A stretch of DNA of 64,000 bases from CAWELS01 sp964468205 (GCA_964468205.1 CAYXVG010000023.1:35308-99307); one strand, 5' to 3'; positions 38,018 to 47,409 are shown, counted from the stretch's first letter. Translations and numbers: made by a program. Notes: generated from the letters alone by a model not told the origin.

Positions 38018-38998
38018 CTACGCGAGTAATTCTTCGATCTTCCAGATGTGATCGGTGAGGTTCGCTTCCATCGCTGGCGTGACACGCAGGCTGCGGTGGA
38101 TTCGGCAGAAGTTGTAGTAGGCGAAGTGGAGCGCGATCGCGTACCAGAGGTTTTCCCACTTCTTGCTGAAACTCAGCGTGAGCCGCGCCAGCCGCTTGAT
38201 CTGGGTCCGCATGGTGAGGTTCTGTCTCTCAACGTGGCTGGTGGAGATCATGGAGGGGTCGGGATCGCCAATGATGGCCTTCTTACGGCAACCGATGCAC
38301 GCTGCGGGTGAGTAGCGTTTCTCGGGTTCCGGGTTCTCCGCGTACTGCTTGACCAGCATGGCGAAGTCCACACGATCAGACAGTGTGGTTTCGATTGCGA
38401 ACCGATACGCGGGAAGGCATCGGTCGTCAATTGGAACTGCTGCGGCGCGGTTGCTTGCCGCAGCCCTTCGATGAAGATGTTGGTTGTCTCCAGATTGCGA
38501 CGGCCCAAGGCGAAATTGAGGATCAGCTTCGTGTGCCGTTCGATGGCGACGAAACAGTAGGCGTCACCGAGCGGGTCATTCTAGGCTTCATCCTCGGTCT
38601 TGTTCTTTTCCTTCTTGCCGACGTATCCCCAAATCTCATCGCATTGAACGTCCTTGACCGGAACATTCACAATCAGACGGCCCGTCAGCTTCGCGCACTT
38701 CTCACCAGCGTGTACCAGGAGCCGCAGGATCGTTGTCTCTGTGCAGGCCAGTGATTCGCTCCGTGGTCCGCACGCTGGAGCCTTCCACGAGCAACTGGAG
38801 CGCAAGGGCGGCCTTCTCCATCGGAATCCGCATGTCACCAAGCGGATGAGTCTCGGTGCGCGGGCGGTGCGGTTCGGTGTAGGTTTTCTTACAGGACTTG
38901 CAGCGATAGCGGCGCAGGCCGTTGCGGTGACGACCGAACGGGCGGCATTCTGTATGGCATCTTGAGCACTCCATTGAAGTCGCCGCTTGCCTTTCCAT
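38018..38998 (-). pseudogene. IS1-type DDE transposase, disrupted
   Basis: Pieces in three frames together give a complete transposase: an N-terminal zinc ribbon (MECSRC ... YRCKSCKKTY), a helix-turn-helix, the first catalytic aspartate in QCDEIWGYVGKKEKNK, the second in TTDAF, and the glutamate in HVERQNLTMR, then CRIHRSLRVTPAM. Three lesions break it: a one-base insertion near 38734, an in-frame TAG at 38581-38583 after KTEDEA, and a one-base deletion near 38412. The spread of lesions indicates decay rather than programmed frameshifting. Confidence 0.88.
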
Positions 38999-39043
38999 AC
39001 ATCAATAATACAGCAAGCGCCTTCTGTTTACAAGTGATCTGAT

Positions 39044-39340
39044 TCACTTTTTTGGTCGCTTCCTCTGCGTGGGCCTGGCAACCTTCCCGCTCACTTGCTT
39101 GGGGTTCACCTTGGCCGCATCGACCGAAATGTTATGTTCCTTCTCGAACTTCTGAAGGCCTATCGCCAAAATTGGCACAACAGCAGCAGGGGCAATATCG
39201 CTCTCAGACTGGCCAACATTCACGCCCTTGATGCCAAACTTGATGAACAAACCCCAGATGCCATCATGGATGCCTTGCTGTTTGACCAAGGCTTCTACCA
39301 CTTCCTTGTGGCTAAAGACGACCTGAGTTGGTTCCGCCAT
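39044..39340 (-). CDS. Hypothetical cargo protein (98 aa)
   Basis: A 98-residue protein. It opens with a helix (FSHKEVVEALVKQQGIHDGIW), continues with a hydrophobic strand-like middle (LFIKFGIKGVNV ... AAVVPILAIGLQKF) and ends in a basic tail (PTQRKRPKK). Its start overlaps the end of the antitoxin gene by 29 bases, so it belongs to the same transcript. I do not recognise the family. Confidence 0.55.
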   Translation of the reverse strand: MAEPTQVVFSHKEVVEALVKQQGIHDGIWGLFIKFGIKGVNVGQSESDIAPAAVVPILAIGLQKFEKEHNISVDAAKVNPKQVSGKVARPTQRKRPKK

Positions 39341-39806
39341 AACCTACCTCTGGATACATGTCCAAATTTGCGCTTACGCCGTCAAGGTCACCCAAGACGA
39401 TGTAATCTTCCATCCGAACCATCGGGCGGATGAAGAACTCCGCATTGACCGTGGAAGACTCCCGCAGATCGAAGAAGTCCGCAGGCCGACCAGCACGCTC
39501 CCAGCAAGTAACAAACACCTCTGCGTTAATGGGGCCGTTCTGATTCTCAAGGTCGCCGTCGTCATAGCAGACGACGGACACTTTCCTTCCAAGTGCCCTC
39601 GCATATCCAATCATCTTCTTGAGAGTCAGGTTCCCAGGATTGTTTAGAACCTGCGACACGCTCCCTTCGGTGACTCCAAGCCTCTTGGCAAGCGTTGCTT
39701 GGCTTGCGCCATCCATGGCTTTCTCGATCTGCTGGACGAAGTCGTTGCCAATACGGTACAGAAACTCATCCGCGCCCCTCTCGGTCCAATGCTTCAGTTG
39801 ACCCAT
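39312..39806 (-). CDS. XRE-type helix-turn-helix protein, likely antitoxin
   Basis: A 164-residue protein with an XRE-type DNA-binding domain at about 30-75 (ASQATLAKRLGVTEGSVSQV, LNNPGNLTLKKMIGYARALG). This is the HigA-like form. The C-terminal half is acidic and would contact the toxin. The gene starts 13 bases inside the end of the upstream toxin-like gene; toxin first is the normal HigBA order. It would repress its own promoter. Confidence 0.75.
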   Translation of the reverse strand: MGQLKHWTERGADEFLYRIGNDFVQQIEKAMDGASQATLAKRLGVTEGSVSQVLNNPGNLTLKKMIGYARALGRKVSVVCYDDGDLENQNGPINAEVFVTCWERAGRPADFFDLRESSTVNAEFFIRPMVRMEDYIVLGDLDGVSANLDMYPEVGYGGTNSGRL

Positions 39807-40288
39807 TGCCTCTTCCTCCTCCCGTGCTGCTGAACGCCCGGCGTATCAGGGTACGCCTTTCCAATCGCCACCAGAACGTCGCTATCCACTCGGAGAGCGT
39901 TCACTCGATCCAATTCTGCCGTGTCCGTCTCCCGCTCAGTCTTTTGCGCGTGCAGGACCAACACGCAAAGCTCAAATCTTGGTTGGCGGTTGGGTGTTGG
40001 GTGACACAGGAACCCATATATGCGCTGGGGCTTCCTGTCCTTCCACTTGAACACAAAGCAGAGTCTGTACTTCGGCGCGTCCCAGCCATGGAACCACCTG
40101 TTGTTTGTGCCGCCGTCGATCCAATAGTCAAATCGGCTCCTAAGCTCCCACTCACGCTTCTCCGCTAGGCCGCCGAACACGTCTCGTGCGTTCACCGTGC
40201 CATCAGTATCAGAGCAGAGAAACGCCAAGCCCCGTTTTTGTGATGGCTTTAGTCCCCCCACGGGGACAACGGTGTAGCGATGCGTCAT
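39794..40288 (-). CDS. HigB/Gp49-like toxin candidate
   Basis: A 164-residue protein. A beta-rich core reads YRLCFVFKWKDRKPQRIYGF followed by RFELCVLVLHAQKTERET and a helix with DTAELDRVNALR. The order strand-GF-strand-HAxKT-helix resembles RelE/HigB ribonucleases of the Gp49 type, where the K-T segment follows the core strands. It is longer at both ends than typical HigB (about 100-120 residues). The overlap with the XRE gene supports a toxin-antitoxin pair. The toxin call rests on pattern and context. Confidence 0.55.
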   Translation of the reverse strand: MTHRYTVVPVGGLKPSQKRGLAFLCSDTDGTVNARDVFGGLAEKREWELRSRFDYWIDGGTNNRWFHGWDAPKYRLCFVFKWKDRKPQRIYGFLCHPTPNRQPRFELCVLVLHAQKTERETDTAELDRVNALRVDSDVLVAIGKAYPDTPGVQQHGRRKRQWVN

Positions 40289-40371
40289 CCGGCGTCATGC
40301 CCACGATCCTTTAGGAACATCTAAAGACTCCTCTCTTATCTTAAGTTATATCTAAGGACCATGTCAAGGCC

Positions 40372-40653
40372 CTATTCGTCAGCTTTTTTCTTCGGCCTTC
40401 CCCCACCCCGCGTTTTCCGCATGGCCGCGATCCGCTTGTAGTAGTCGGGGTCTTTGGCCTTCATCTTCTTGGCCGTGGCCTTGCCGCCCTTTGCACCCAG
40501 GACGGCTGCGGGCTTCTCGGTGAGCAGTTGGTCTGCCAGCTTGACGGCGGTGCCTAGCAATTCGCAGGCGCGTTCCGCTCGGCCTTCTGGTAGGATGGTA
40601 TGCGCTTCGTCGATCATGCTGCGGAGCGCTCTTAGGTCTTGTCGTTTGGCCAC
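40372..40653 (-). CDS. Small basic KGG-type cargo protein
   Basis: A 93-residue protein starting at a GTG. The first half is helical (LRALRSMIDEAHTILPEGRA), and the second is a lysine-rich stretch LGAKGGKATAKKMKAKDP followed by YYKRIAAMRKTRGGGRPKK. KGG-rich tails occur in small stress or nucleic-acid-binding proteins and in many mobile-element cargo genes. It is the first gene inside the right transposon end. Confidence 0.6.
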   Translation of the reverse strand: MAKRQDLRALRSMIDEAHTILPEGRAERACELLGTAVKLADQLLTEKPAAVLGAKGGKATAKKMKAKDPDYYKRIAAMRKTRGGGRPKKKADE

Positions 40654-40698
40654 AACCCCATACTACCAAGCGCTTGCTGTTGCTTCAAGGTCAATCGT

Positions 40699-40730
40699 TT
40701 TGGCGCAACGCATCTAATAGGACACTACCT
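40699..40730 (-). repeat. Right terminal inverted repeat
   Basis: Read on the minus strand it begins GGTAGTGTCCTATTAGATGC and matches the left end at about 27 of 32 bases. The octamer TACCTAAG follows at once on the plus strand. Confidence 0.8.
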
Positions 40731-40738
40731 ACCTAAGT
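40731..40738. repeat. Target-site duplication, right copy
   Basis: TACCTAAG, identical to 37733-37740. Confidence 0.85.
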
Positions 40739-41067
40739 TGATATTGAGTCGGCCGGTGAGTCGGAATAGCGCGAAACGCTGTTTACTCCCCTTGTGAACC
40801 CGAGTCCATGGCCAAGCCGTTCGAGAGGTTCGCCGCTGTTCCCGGTTCAAGCTCCGAACCAGCCCGCTGTCCTCGCGTTCCCTTCCGAAGGCCGGTGCGG
40901 AAGCGCGGCTCGAAGGAGCATCCGCGGGCGTTCTGCTCGAGGAGGCGCGGCGGCTGCGCGTGGCGATTATGCTTCGCGCCGCTTAAGAATGAACGGGCGA
41001 AGCCTGCTGGCTTCGCCCGGGAGTCTGTCGGAGAGAGGAATGTCCGGCAACCAAGTACCGGAGAGAA
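40739..41067. other. Intergenic region with hairpin
   Basis: These 329 bases lie between the transposon and the PilZ gene. A perfect hairpin CGGGCGAAGCC-tgct-GGCTTCGCCCG at 40994-41019 lies about 50 bases past the PilZ stop and probably ends that transcript; there is no T-run. Open frames here have no recognisable product. Confidence 0.5.
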
Positions 41068-41406
41068 TTACGCCGGAAAGCCGGCGGAACCTAGAGTGCG
41101 AAACTCGTACTGCTGGATCTCGAGCGCCGCTTGCCCGGATTCGGCACGCACCACACGCCCTTTCGCGACCAGCTTTAACGGGCAGGTGTCATCCAAGTGT
41201 GCCGGCCAGCTAATGGCCAGCTCGAGACGGCGGCCGGGAACCAGCTCCGAATCCGTTGAGAACAGCACGCCGGTGCTGCTCATATTAATAGTCTTGCCCT
41301 TACCTTCGCCTTCCGCGTTCCGTCCCAGTGGCTTGTATAAAACCGCCCGTTCGATTGGAAAGCGGTTCGACCCGCGCCGTTCGCCGTGTTCCCATTTGTA
41401 GCTCAT
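41068..41406 (-). CDS. PilZ domain protein
   Basis: A single-domain PilZ protein of 112 residues. The arginine box is GERRGSNRFPIERAV, and the second motif reads INMSSTGVLFST, with N in place of the usual D of D/N-x-S-x-x-G. The barrel ends with KGRVVRAESGQAALEI. Such proteins bind cyclic di-GMP and pass the signal to partners. The ATG at 41406 is selected by GGGAGG 6-7 bases upstream; the frame is open to 41517. Confidence 0.85.
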   Translation of the reverse strand: MSYKWEHGERRGSNRFPIERAVLYKPLGRNAEGEGKGKTINMSSTGVLFSTDSELVPGRRLELAISWPAHLDDTCPLKLVAKGRVVRAESGQAALEIQQYEFRTLGSAGFPA

Positions 41407-41563
41407 CTGCAACCTCCCGTCTTCCCAAAATTGCGTGTCATCAGCTTCCATAAACAGTGTGCAATGCCAGGCGTGAATACACAATGGCGCAAAAGTATCT
41501 TTTTTCGCGCGGTACACGGGTACTCAGAAGCCGCATCTATTCCGTACCCAAGTACTAGAACCG

Positions 41564-42883
41564 CTACTTCTCGTCCCTTCGGCGCGCCCGGATTTCCGCC
41601 AGCCGCTCCGCGATTCGCTTCTCCACGCCACGATTCTTTGGCGAGTAGAACTTCCGGCCCGCCAGGGCGTCCGGTAGGCATCGCATCATTGTCATACCAT
41701 CTTCATTCGTGTGGGCGTGCTCGTAGCCTTCGCCATAGCCCCAGTCTTTCATCCGATGCGTCGGAGCGTTCCGCAGTTGCATCGGAACCGGCTCGGCTTT
41801 CCCTGAACGGACCTCGCGCTGGGCCGCGCTGAGCGCCGTATAGCCCGCGTCGGACTTCGGCGCCACCGCCAGATAGATCGCCACTTGCGCCAGCGCCTGG
41901 TCCCCTTCTGGCACGCCCAGGAAATGGGCCGTCTGGTAGGCCGCCACCGCTTGCTCCATCGCCCGCGGGTCCGCCAGCCCGATATCCTCGATCGCCATGC
42001 GCAACAACCGCCGCGCGATGTAAAGCCGGTCCTCGCCTCCTTCCAGCATCCGCGCCAGCCAGTAGAGCGCGGCGTCGGGGTCGGAAGAGCGGATGGACTT
42101 GTGGAGCGCCGAAATCAGGTTGAAATGTTCTTCGCCGGATTTGTCATACAGCAGCATCTTCCGCTCGGTCGCGCTCTCCACGAGCTCCGGCGTCAGTTCG
42201 CTTCCTTCGCACGCGCCGGCAGCCAACTCCAGCACGTTGTAGGCTGTCCGGGCGTCGCCGTCGGCATAGATTCCGATCCGTTCGAGCAGTTCCGCCGGCG
42301 CGCGCAGGCCGCGCCCGCCCAACCCGCGCTCCTGATCCTCCAATGCCCGTTGCAGCAGGCCGGCGATCTCTTGCGGTGTCAGCGTCCGGAGCGAGTACAC
42401 CCGGGCGCGGGAGAGCAGAGCCGAGATTACCTCGAAGGAGGGATTCTCCGTCGTTGCGCCGATGAGCGTGATGTCGCCTCTTTCCACGTAGGGCAGAAAC
42501 GCGTCCTGCTGGGCCTTGTTGAAGCGGTGAATCTCGTCGATAAAGACCACCGTGCGGCGGCCCAGCCGGTGGTTCCGCTCGGCCTCCACCATCACGGTCT
42601 TGATCTGTTTGATCCCGCTGAGTACGGCGCTGAAGGGTATGAAGTCCGCTTTCGTGAGCCCCGCGATCAGCGTCGCCAGCGTCGTCTTCCCCACACCGGG
42701 CGGCCCCCAGAAAATGAGCGAGCTCACCTCGTCTCTCTCGATCTGGACGCGTAGCGGCTTGCCAGGACCGAGAATGTGCTCCTGGCCAACAAACTCATCC
42801 AGGGTGCGCGGCCGCATGCGCTCCGCCAGCGGGCGGCGGCTCTCCGGGGCGGCGGCGCCAAGAGTGGCGTCAAACAGGCTCAT
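41564..42883 (-). CDS. rarA: Replication-associated recombination protein A (RarA/MgsA)
   Basis: An AAA+ ATPase of 439 residues acting at stalled replication forks, related to clamp-loader subunits. Walker A is FWGPPGVGKTTLA, and Walker B is VVFIDEIHRFNKAQQDAFLP. Sensor 1 is IGATTENPSFEV, and the tetramerisation C-terminal region includes DPDAALYWLARMLEGGED and APTHRMKDWGYG. N-terminal PLAERMRPRTLDEFVGQEH is typical. It overlaps the SpoU methyltransferase gene by ATGA (42880-42883), so both are made from one message. Confidence 0.96.
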   Translation of the reverse strand: MSLFDATLGAAAPESRRPLAERMRPRTLDEFVGQEHILGPGKPLRVQIERDEVSSLIFWGPPGVGKTTLATLIAGLTKADFIPFSAVLSGIKQIKTVMVEAERNHRLGRRTVVFIDEIHRFNKAQQDAFLPYVERGDITLIGATTENPSFEVISALLSRARVYSLRTLTPQEIAGLLQRALEDQERGLGGRGLRAPAELLERIGIYADGDARTAYNVLELAAGACEGSELTPELVESATERKMLLYDKSGEEHFNLISALHKSIRSSDPDAALYWLARMLEGGEDRLYIARRLLRMAIEDIGLADPRAMEQAVAAYQTAHFLGVPEGDQALAQVAIYLAVAPKSDAGYTALSAAQREVRSGKAEPVPMQLRNAPTHRMKDWGYGEGYEHAHTNEDGMTMMRCLPDALAGRKFYSPKNRGVEKRIAERLAEIRARRRDEK

Positions 42884-43689
42884 GCCTTCATTCTCTGCCG
42901 CCGCGCTTCGTAAAGCACAATGCCGGCGGCCATCGCCGCGTTCAGGCTTTCCACTCCCGAAGTCGGAATCACTAAGTCAATCGCTCCGCCGCTCAGCGCC
43001 GCCGAAACGCCCCGGCCTTCGGCGCCGACGGCGAATGCAAACTTCCGCGTCAGGTCGGCATCCGGGAGCGGCCGCCCGCCGGAGGGCATGGCCGCGTAAA
43101 GGTCCAGCCGGCGCGACTCGATCGCCGCCCGCGCCACCTCTCCGTTCATGCCCGCGATCACCGGCAAACGGAACAGCGAGCCGGCCGAGGCGCGGAGTGT
43201 CTTTGGGTTGTACGGGCTTGCCGTCCCCTTGAGAAATATGCAGCCGGTGGCTCCGAACGCCTCCGCCGCGCGGACGATCGATCCCGCGTTGCCGGGATCT
43301 TGAACGCCGTCGAGCGCGACCACCAGCGAGCGCCCGCGAAAGAGTTGTTCCAAACTCCATTGCGGCGGCTCCACCAGTGCGATTACGCCTTGGCTCGATT
43401 CCGTGGAAGCGATCTGCTCGAAGAGCTTGTCAGGCGCCTCATACAGACTGTGCCCGCGCAAGCTGCCAATCCGCGATTCCACCACGGTCCGGATCGACGC
43501 CGCGGTCAACACGGCCTTCACCGTCAGGTCGCTCCGCAGCGCTTCTTCTAACAGATGAAAGCCCTCCGCTACCACGCAGCCCGAACCGGTGCGCCCGCCC
43601 CGGGCCACGGCCTTGCGCACTTCTTTGAGCAACGGATTCTGTGCGCTTGTGATTTTCGTGTAGCGCCTTTCCGTCTTCAACCGGAACAC
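42880..43689 (-). CDS. TrmH/SpoU-family RNA methyltransferase
   Basis: A SPOUT-class 2'-O-ribose methyltransferase. The N-terminal substrate-binding part (ITSAQNPLLKEVRKAVARGG, VVAEGFHLLEEAL) is followed by the SPOUT domain: LVVALDGVQDPGNAGSIVRA, FLKGTASPYNPKTLRASAGS, FAVGAEGRGVS and the knot VIPTSGVESLNAAMAAGIVLYE. Targets could be rRNA or tRNA. The start is unsure. A GTG at 43689 with AGGA in front would leave 41 bases to the divergent ydcF-like gene. The frame is open to 43824, which would overlap that gene. Confidence 0.9.
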   Translation of the reverse strand: MFRLKTERRYTKITSAQNPLLKEVRKAVARGGRTGSGCVVAEGFHLLEEALRSDLTVKAVLTAASIRTVVESRIGSLRGHSLYEAPDKLFEQIASTESSQGVIALVEPPQWSLEQLFRGRSLVVALDGVQDPGNAGSIVRAAEAFGATGCIFLKGTASPYNPKTLRASAGSLFRLPVIAGMNGEVARAAIESRRLDLYAAMPSGGRPLPDADLTRKFAFAVGAEGRGVSAALSGGAIDLVIPTSGVESLNAAMAAGIVLYEARRQRMKA

Positions 43690-43730
43690 CCTCTTATTCC
43701 TGCATCTTTCGTAGACTGTAGGTAGCGAAA

Positions 43731-44372
43731 ATGGAGGAGATCCCCCCATCCGCGACAGCATCATACCGCAACCCGCCTGCCCGGCGGGCGCTGCGGCTGC
43801 TCGTGGTAATCGGCGCCCTTGCATTCATCGCCTCCGCCTCCCTCGCCGTCCTCACCTTCCGCGTGAAGCGGCAGGCGGACCGGGATGAAGCCAGCCCCGC
43901 TGACGTCATCGTCGTGCTCGGGGCCGCCGCTTACCACGGCCGCCCGTCTCCTATTCTCAAGGCCCGCCTCGATCACGCGCTCGATCTCTACCACCGCGGT
44001 CTCGCCCCCCGCATTCTCACCACCGGCGGCGCCGGCGGTGACCCCCAATTCACGGAAAGCGAAACCGGCCGCGCCTACCTCATGAAGCAGGGTGTTCCCT
44101 CCGAAGCCATCATTCTCGAGCCCGAAGGCGACAGCACCGCTTATTCCACCGCCGCCGTCAGCGAGATCATGCAGCGCATGGACCTCGACTCCTGCATTGT
44201 CGTGAGCGACGGCTACCATATCTTCCGGGCGAAAAAGCTCCTCGAGGACCGCGGCCTAACCGTCTTCGGCTCTCCCCGCCCCGAGCCGGACAGAAACGAC
44301 TGGAACTATTGGAAGCTCTGTTTCCGCCAAGCCGCCGGCTACGTCCTCTGGCGCGCCGGCGTGCGAATCTAG
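43731..44372 (+). CDS. YdcF-family protein (DUF218)
   Basis: A 213-residue membrane-anchored protein. A membrane helix (about 21-43, LRLLVVIGALAFIASASLAV) precedes the DUF218 domain: ADVIVVLGAAAYHGRPSPIL, RILTTGGAGGDPQFTESE, STAYSTAAVSEIM and CIVVSDGYHIFRA. Relatives (SanA, ElyC, YdcF) bind nucleotides and influence envelope synthesis. It is followed 7 bases later by a nucleotidyltransferase gene, which suggests a link to envelope sugars. Confidence 0.88.
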   Translation: MEEIPPSATASYRNPPARRALRLLVVIGALAFIASASLAVLTFRVKRQADRDEASPADVIVVLGAAAYHGRPSPILKARLDHALDLYHRGLAPRILTTGGAGGDPQFTESETGRAYLMKQGVPSEAIILEPEGDSTAYSTAAVSEIMQRMDLDSCIVVSDGYHIFRAKKLLEDRGLTVFGSPRPEPDRNDWNYWKLCFRQAAGYVLWRAGVRI

Positions 44373-44379
44373 TAAGGGA

Positions 44380-45099
44380 ATGCGCAAAGCAGTCATCCTC
44401 GCCGCCGGACGCGGCACGCGTATGGGTCCCCTTACCGCGGAGCTTCCCAAACCCATGCTGCCGATCGCTGGCAAACCCATGCTCGAACACATCCTCGACC
44501 GCTTCGGCGCCGCCGGTTTCGGCCACGCATTCATCGTCACCGGCCATCGCGCTGAGCTCATCGAGGACCACTTCGCCGGCTACCCGATGGAGATCGAATT
44601 CCGCCGCCAGGTGGCTCTCAATGGCACCGGCGCCGCCGCCCTCCTCGCCAGGGAGTTCGCCGCCGGCGATTCTTTCCTCCTCACCTACGGAGACATCCTC
44701 GTCGCGCCGGATAACTATCGCTCCATCGCCGCCCAACTCGAGGGCCGCGCCGCAACCGCCGGCGTTCTCGCCGTGAAATATGTTGACGATCCCTACCAGG
44801 GCGCCGCGGTCTACGAAGACAATGGCTCCATCACTAGCATCGTGGAGAAGCCCCCGCGCGGGACATCCAGTACGAACTGGAACAGCGCCGGTCTCTACGC
44901 TTTCCGCCCGCTGGTATTCGACTACCTCGATGGCATCCCCCCGTCCCCCCGCGGCGAGTACGAGCTACCCACCGCAATCGAGCGCATGATTACCGCCGGC
45001 CAGCGGCTGGAAATCCATGCGATTCAAGGGGCTTGGCGTGACGTGGGGCGGCCCGGCGACATCGCCGCGGCCGAACGCGATGTTACAAGTGGATACTAA
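44380..45099 (+). CDS. Sugar-phosphate nucleotidyltransferase
   Basis: A 239-residue enzyme of the NTP-transferase family that makes NDP-sugars from sugar-1-phosphates. The nucleotide-binding motif is AVILAAGRGTRMGPLTAELPKP (start and lysine-proline end), LTYGDIL supplies the metal aspartate, and IVEKPPRGT follows. The closest types are mannose- or glucose-1-phosphate nucleotidyltransferases; the exact sugar cannot be read from sequence. There is no left-handed helix acyltransferase tail. It is probably co-transcribed with the YdcF gene. Confidence 0.88.
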   Translation: MRKAVILAAGRGTRMGPLTAELPKPMLPIAGKPMLEHILDRFGAAGFGHAFIVTGHRAELIEDHFAGYPMEIEFRRQVALNGTGAAALLAREFAAGDSFLLTYGDILVAPDNYRSIAAQLEGRAATAGVLAVKYVDDPYQGAAVYEDNGSITSIVEKPPRGTSSTNWNSAGLYAFRPLVFDYLDGIPPSPRGEYELPTAIERMITAGQRLEIHAIQGAWRDVGRPGDIAAAERDVTSGY

Positions 45100-45163
45100 A
45101 ATACCCCCATTGGCGGGGTGCGTCTACCCTAATAAAACTTCTAAAGTTCATACAATTGGGGGC

Positions 45164-45192
45164 TTATTGAAACATTCCGGCCGTTTTATAGT
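45164..45192 (+). promoter_or_regulatory. Candidate promoter of small RNA
   Basis: TTATTG at 45164-45169 and TATAGT at 45187-45192 are spaced by 17 bases, in an AT-rich pocket past the nucleotidyltransferase stop. Transcription would begin near 45199, just before the structured segment. The -35 match is weak. Confidence 0.3.
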
Positions 45193-45198
45193 GAAGTG

Positions 45199-45330
45199 AA
45201 TCACGGTTTCGCAGCCGTCTGGTTTCTTTACACCTGAACGGAAGCATGTGAAGCCGTGGTCACCATAAGAGTCTGAAAACGCGCTAGGCCGTCCGTCCTA
45301 CCCTCCTCCGGGGGCGGACGGCTATTTTGT
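45199..45330 (+). ncRNA. Candidate small RNA with 5' hairpin and terminator
   Basis: In a 222-base gap between converging genes, a promoter-like pair is followed by a long hairpin: CACGGTTTCGC (45202-45212) pairs with GTGAAGCCGTG (45248-45258) with two G-U pairs. Inside, CCGT (45215) pairs with ACGG (45238), and GGT (45221) pairs with ACC (45232). A linker and an intrinsic terminator complete a unit of about 130 nucleotides. No ORF with a ribosome binding site overlaps. It matches no RNA family I recognise. Confidence 0.35.
45288..45330 (+). terminator. Intrinsic terminator
   Basis: GCCGTCCG (45288-45295) pairs perfectly with CGGACGGC (45315-45322), and TATTTTGTT follows. It serves plus-strand transcripts (the nucleotidyltransferase or the candidate small RNA). 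The right arm overlaps the last base of the convergent Sua5-type gene. Confidence 0.7.
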
Positions 45331-46260
45331 TGCGGCCGCCCTTCGAAGCCGGTCCCGGATGCCTGCCCACTCCGGTTCCTCCGGTGGTTCCTCCACCGCA
45401 ATCCAATCCCAGCCGCCGGCATCGAGCTCGTGCAGGATTCCATATAATCTCGCGGCGTAGCTTCTCGCGTCGGAGGGCATTTTGACTGTCCGCGCCGCCG
45501 CGGCCGGCGTCGTCCGCTGGAGATACACCCCGCGGCCGGATTCCGGCGCTTCGCCTCCCCTGCAAACGATCAGGCGCGTGGCCGGCGAGTAGTGTCTCCT
45601 GTGCATGCCCGGTGAGGGATGCGCCCCTTCCGTCTCGCCTGCCTCCAGCACCGGCCCGATGCGGGCTTCCAGGTCCTCCACCGAAATCATCCCCGGCCGC
45701 AGCAACACTGGCCGGTCTCCTGCCAGCGACAGTACCGTCGACTCGATCCCCACCGGTGCATCGCCTCCGTCCAGTACCATGTCCACCCGCTCCCGCAGCG
45801 CCTGCCGCACGTGGCCGGCGGCGGTGGGCGAGAGTTCGGAAAACAGATTGGCGCTCGGAGCGGCTACCGGAACGCCGGCCTCGCGCAGCAGCGCGAGCGC
45901 CACGGGATGGTCCGGCGCCCGCACTCCCACCGTCGGCAGCCCCGCTGTCACGATGTCCGGGATCACCGGCGCTTTCGGCAGCACCAGCGTCAGGGGCCCC
46001 GGCCAGAAAGCTTCCGCTAACAACGCCGCCTGTGGCGGCCAATCCCGCACGTATTGGCGGGCCATTTCCGCTGAGAACGCGTGAACTATGAGGGGGCTCG
46101 TCATCGGCCGGCCCTTCGCGGCAAAGATGCGCTTCACCGCGCGCTCGTCGAGCGCATTCGCACCCAGTCCATAAACCGTCTCGGTAGGGAACGCCACCAA
46201 CCCGCCTTCACGGATCCATTGGGCCGCTTCGCGAATGGCCAGATCGCTGGCGCTCGTCAT
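45322..46260 (-). CDS. L-threonylcarbamoyladenylate synthase (Sua5/TsaC type)
   Basis: This enzyme makes threonylcarbamoyl-AMP from threonine, bicarbonate and ATP, the first step of the t6A37 modification of tRNAs. The 312-residue length is the Sua5 form: a YrdC domain (about 1-200) with GLVAFPTETVYGLGANA, KGRPMTSPLIVH, FWPGPLTLVLPK, VGVRAPDHPVALALL and VAAPSANLFSELSPT, a linker with HPSPGMHRRHYSPATRL, and a shorter Sua5 C-terminal domain. It is followed in the window by no other t6A gene. It lies 18 bases downstream of prfB on the same strand. Confidence 0.94.
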   Translation of the reverse strand: MTSASDLAIREAAQWIREGGLVAFPTETVYGLGANALDERAVKRIFAAKGRPMTSPLIVHAFSAEMARQYVRDWPPQAALLAEAFWPGPLTLVLPKAPVIPDIVTAGLPTVGVRAPDHPVALALLREAGVPVAAPSANLFSELSPTAAGHVRQALRERVDMVLDGGDAPVGIESTVLSLAGDRPVLLRPGMISVEDLEARIGPVLEAGETEGAHPSPGMHRRHYSPATRLIVCRGGEAPESGRGVYLQRTTPAAAARTVKMPSDARSYAARLYGILHELDAGGWDWIAVEEPPEEPEWAGIRDRLRRAAATK

Positions 46261-46278
46261 GGGAATAGGAGAGACCCT

Positions 46279-47409
<1,131 letters not shown>

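Larger units (their letters stand above)
37741..40730. mobile_element. 2,990-bp transposon with IS1-type transposase remnant and cargo
   Basis: The element is bounded by terminal inverted repeats (37741-37772 and 40699-40730) beginning GGTAGTGTCC and matching at about 27 of 32 positions, with an 8-bp duplication TACCTAAG outside. Eight-base duplications are usual for IS1 and IS1595-type elements. Inside are a broken transposase (38018-38998) and four or five cargo genes on the same strand, including a toxin-antitoxin pair. It inserted in the promoter side of blaI-blaR1. Because the transposase is inactive, it would need a helper. Confidence 0.85.

Noticed and set aside
38581..38583. TAG in the transposase as a recoded codon
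   Set aside because: Two further frameshifts in the same gene make simple decay more likely, and no pyrrolysine genes are seen.
38700..38850. IS1-style programmed frameshift in the transposase
   Set aside because: No A-rich slippery sequence is found at the junction, and other inactivating lesions follow downstream.
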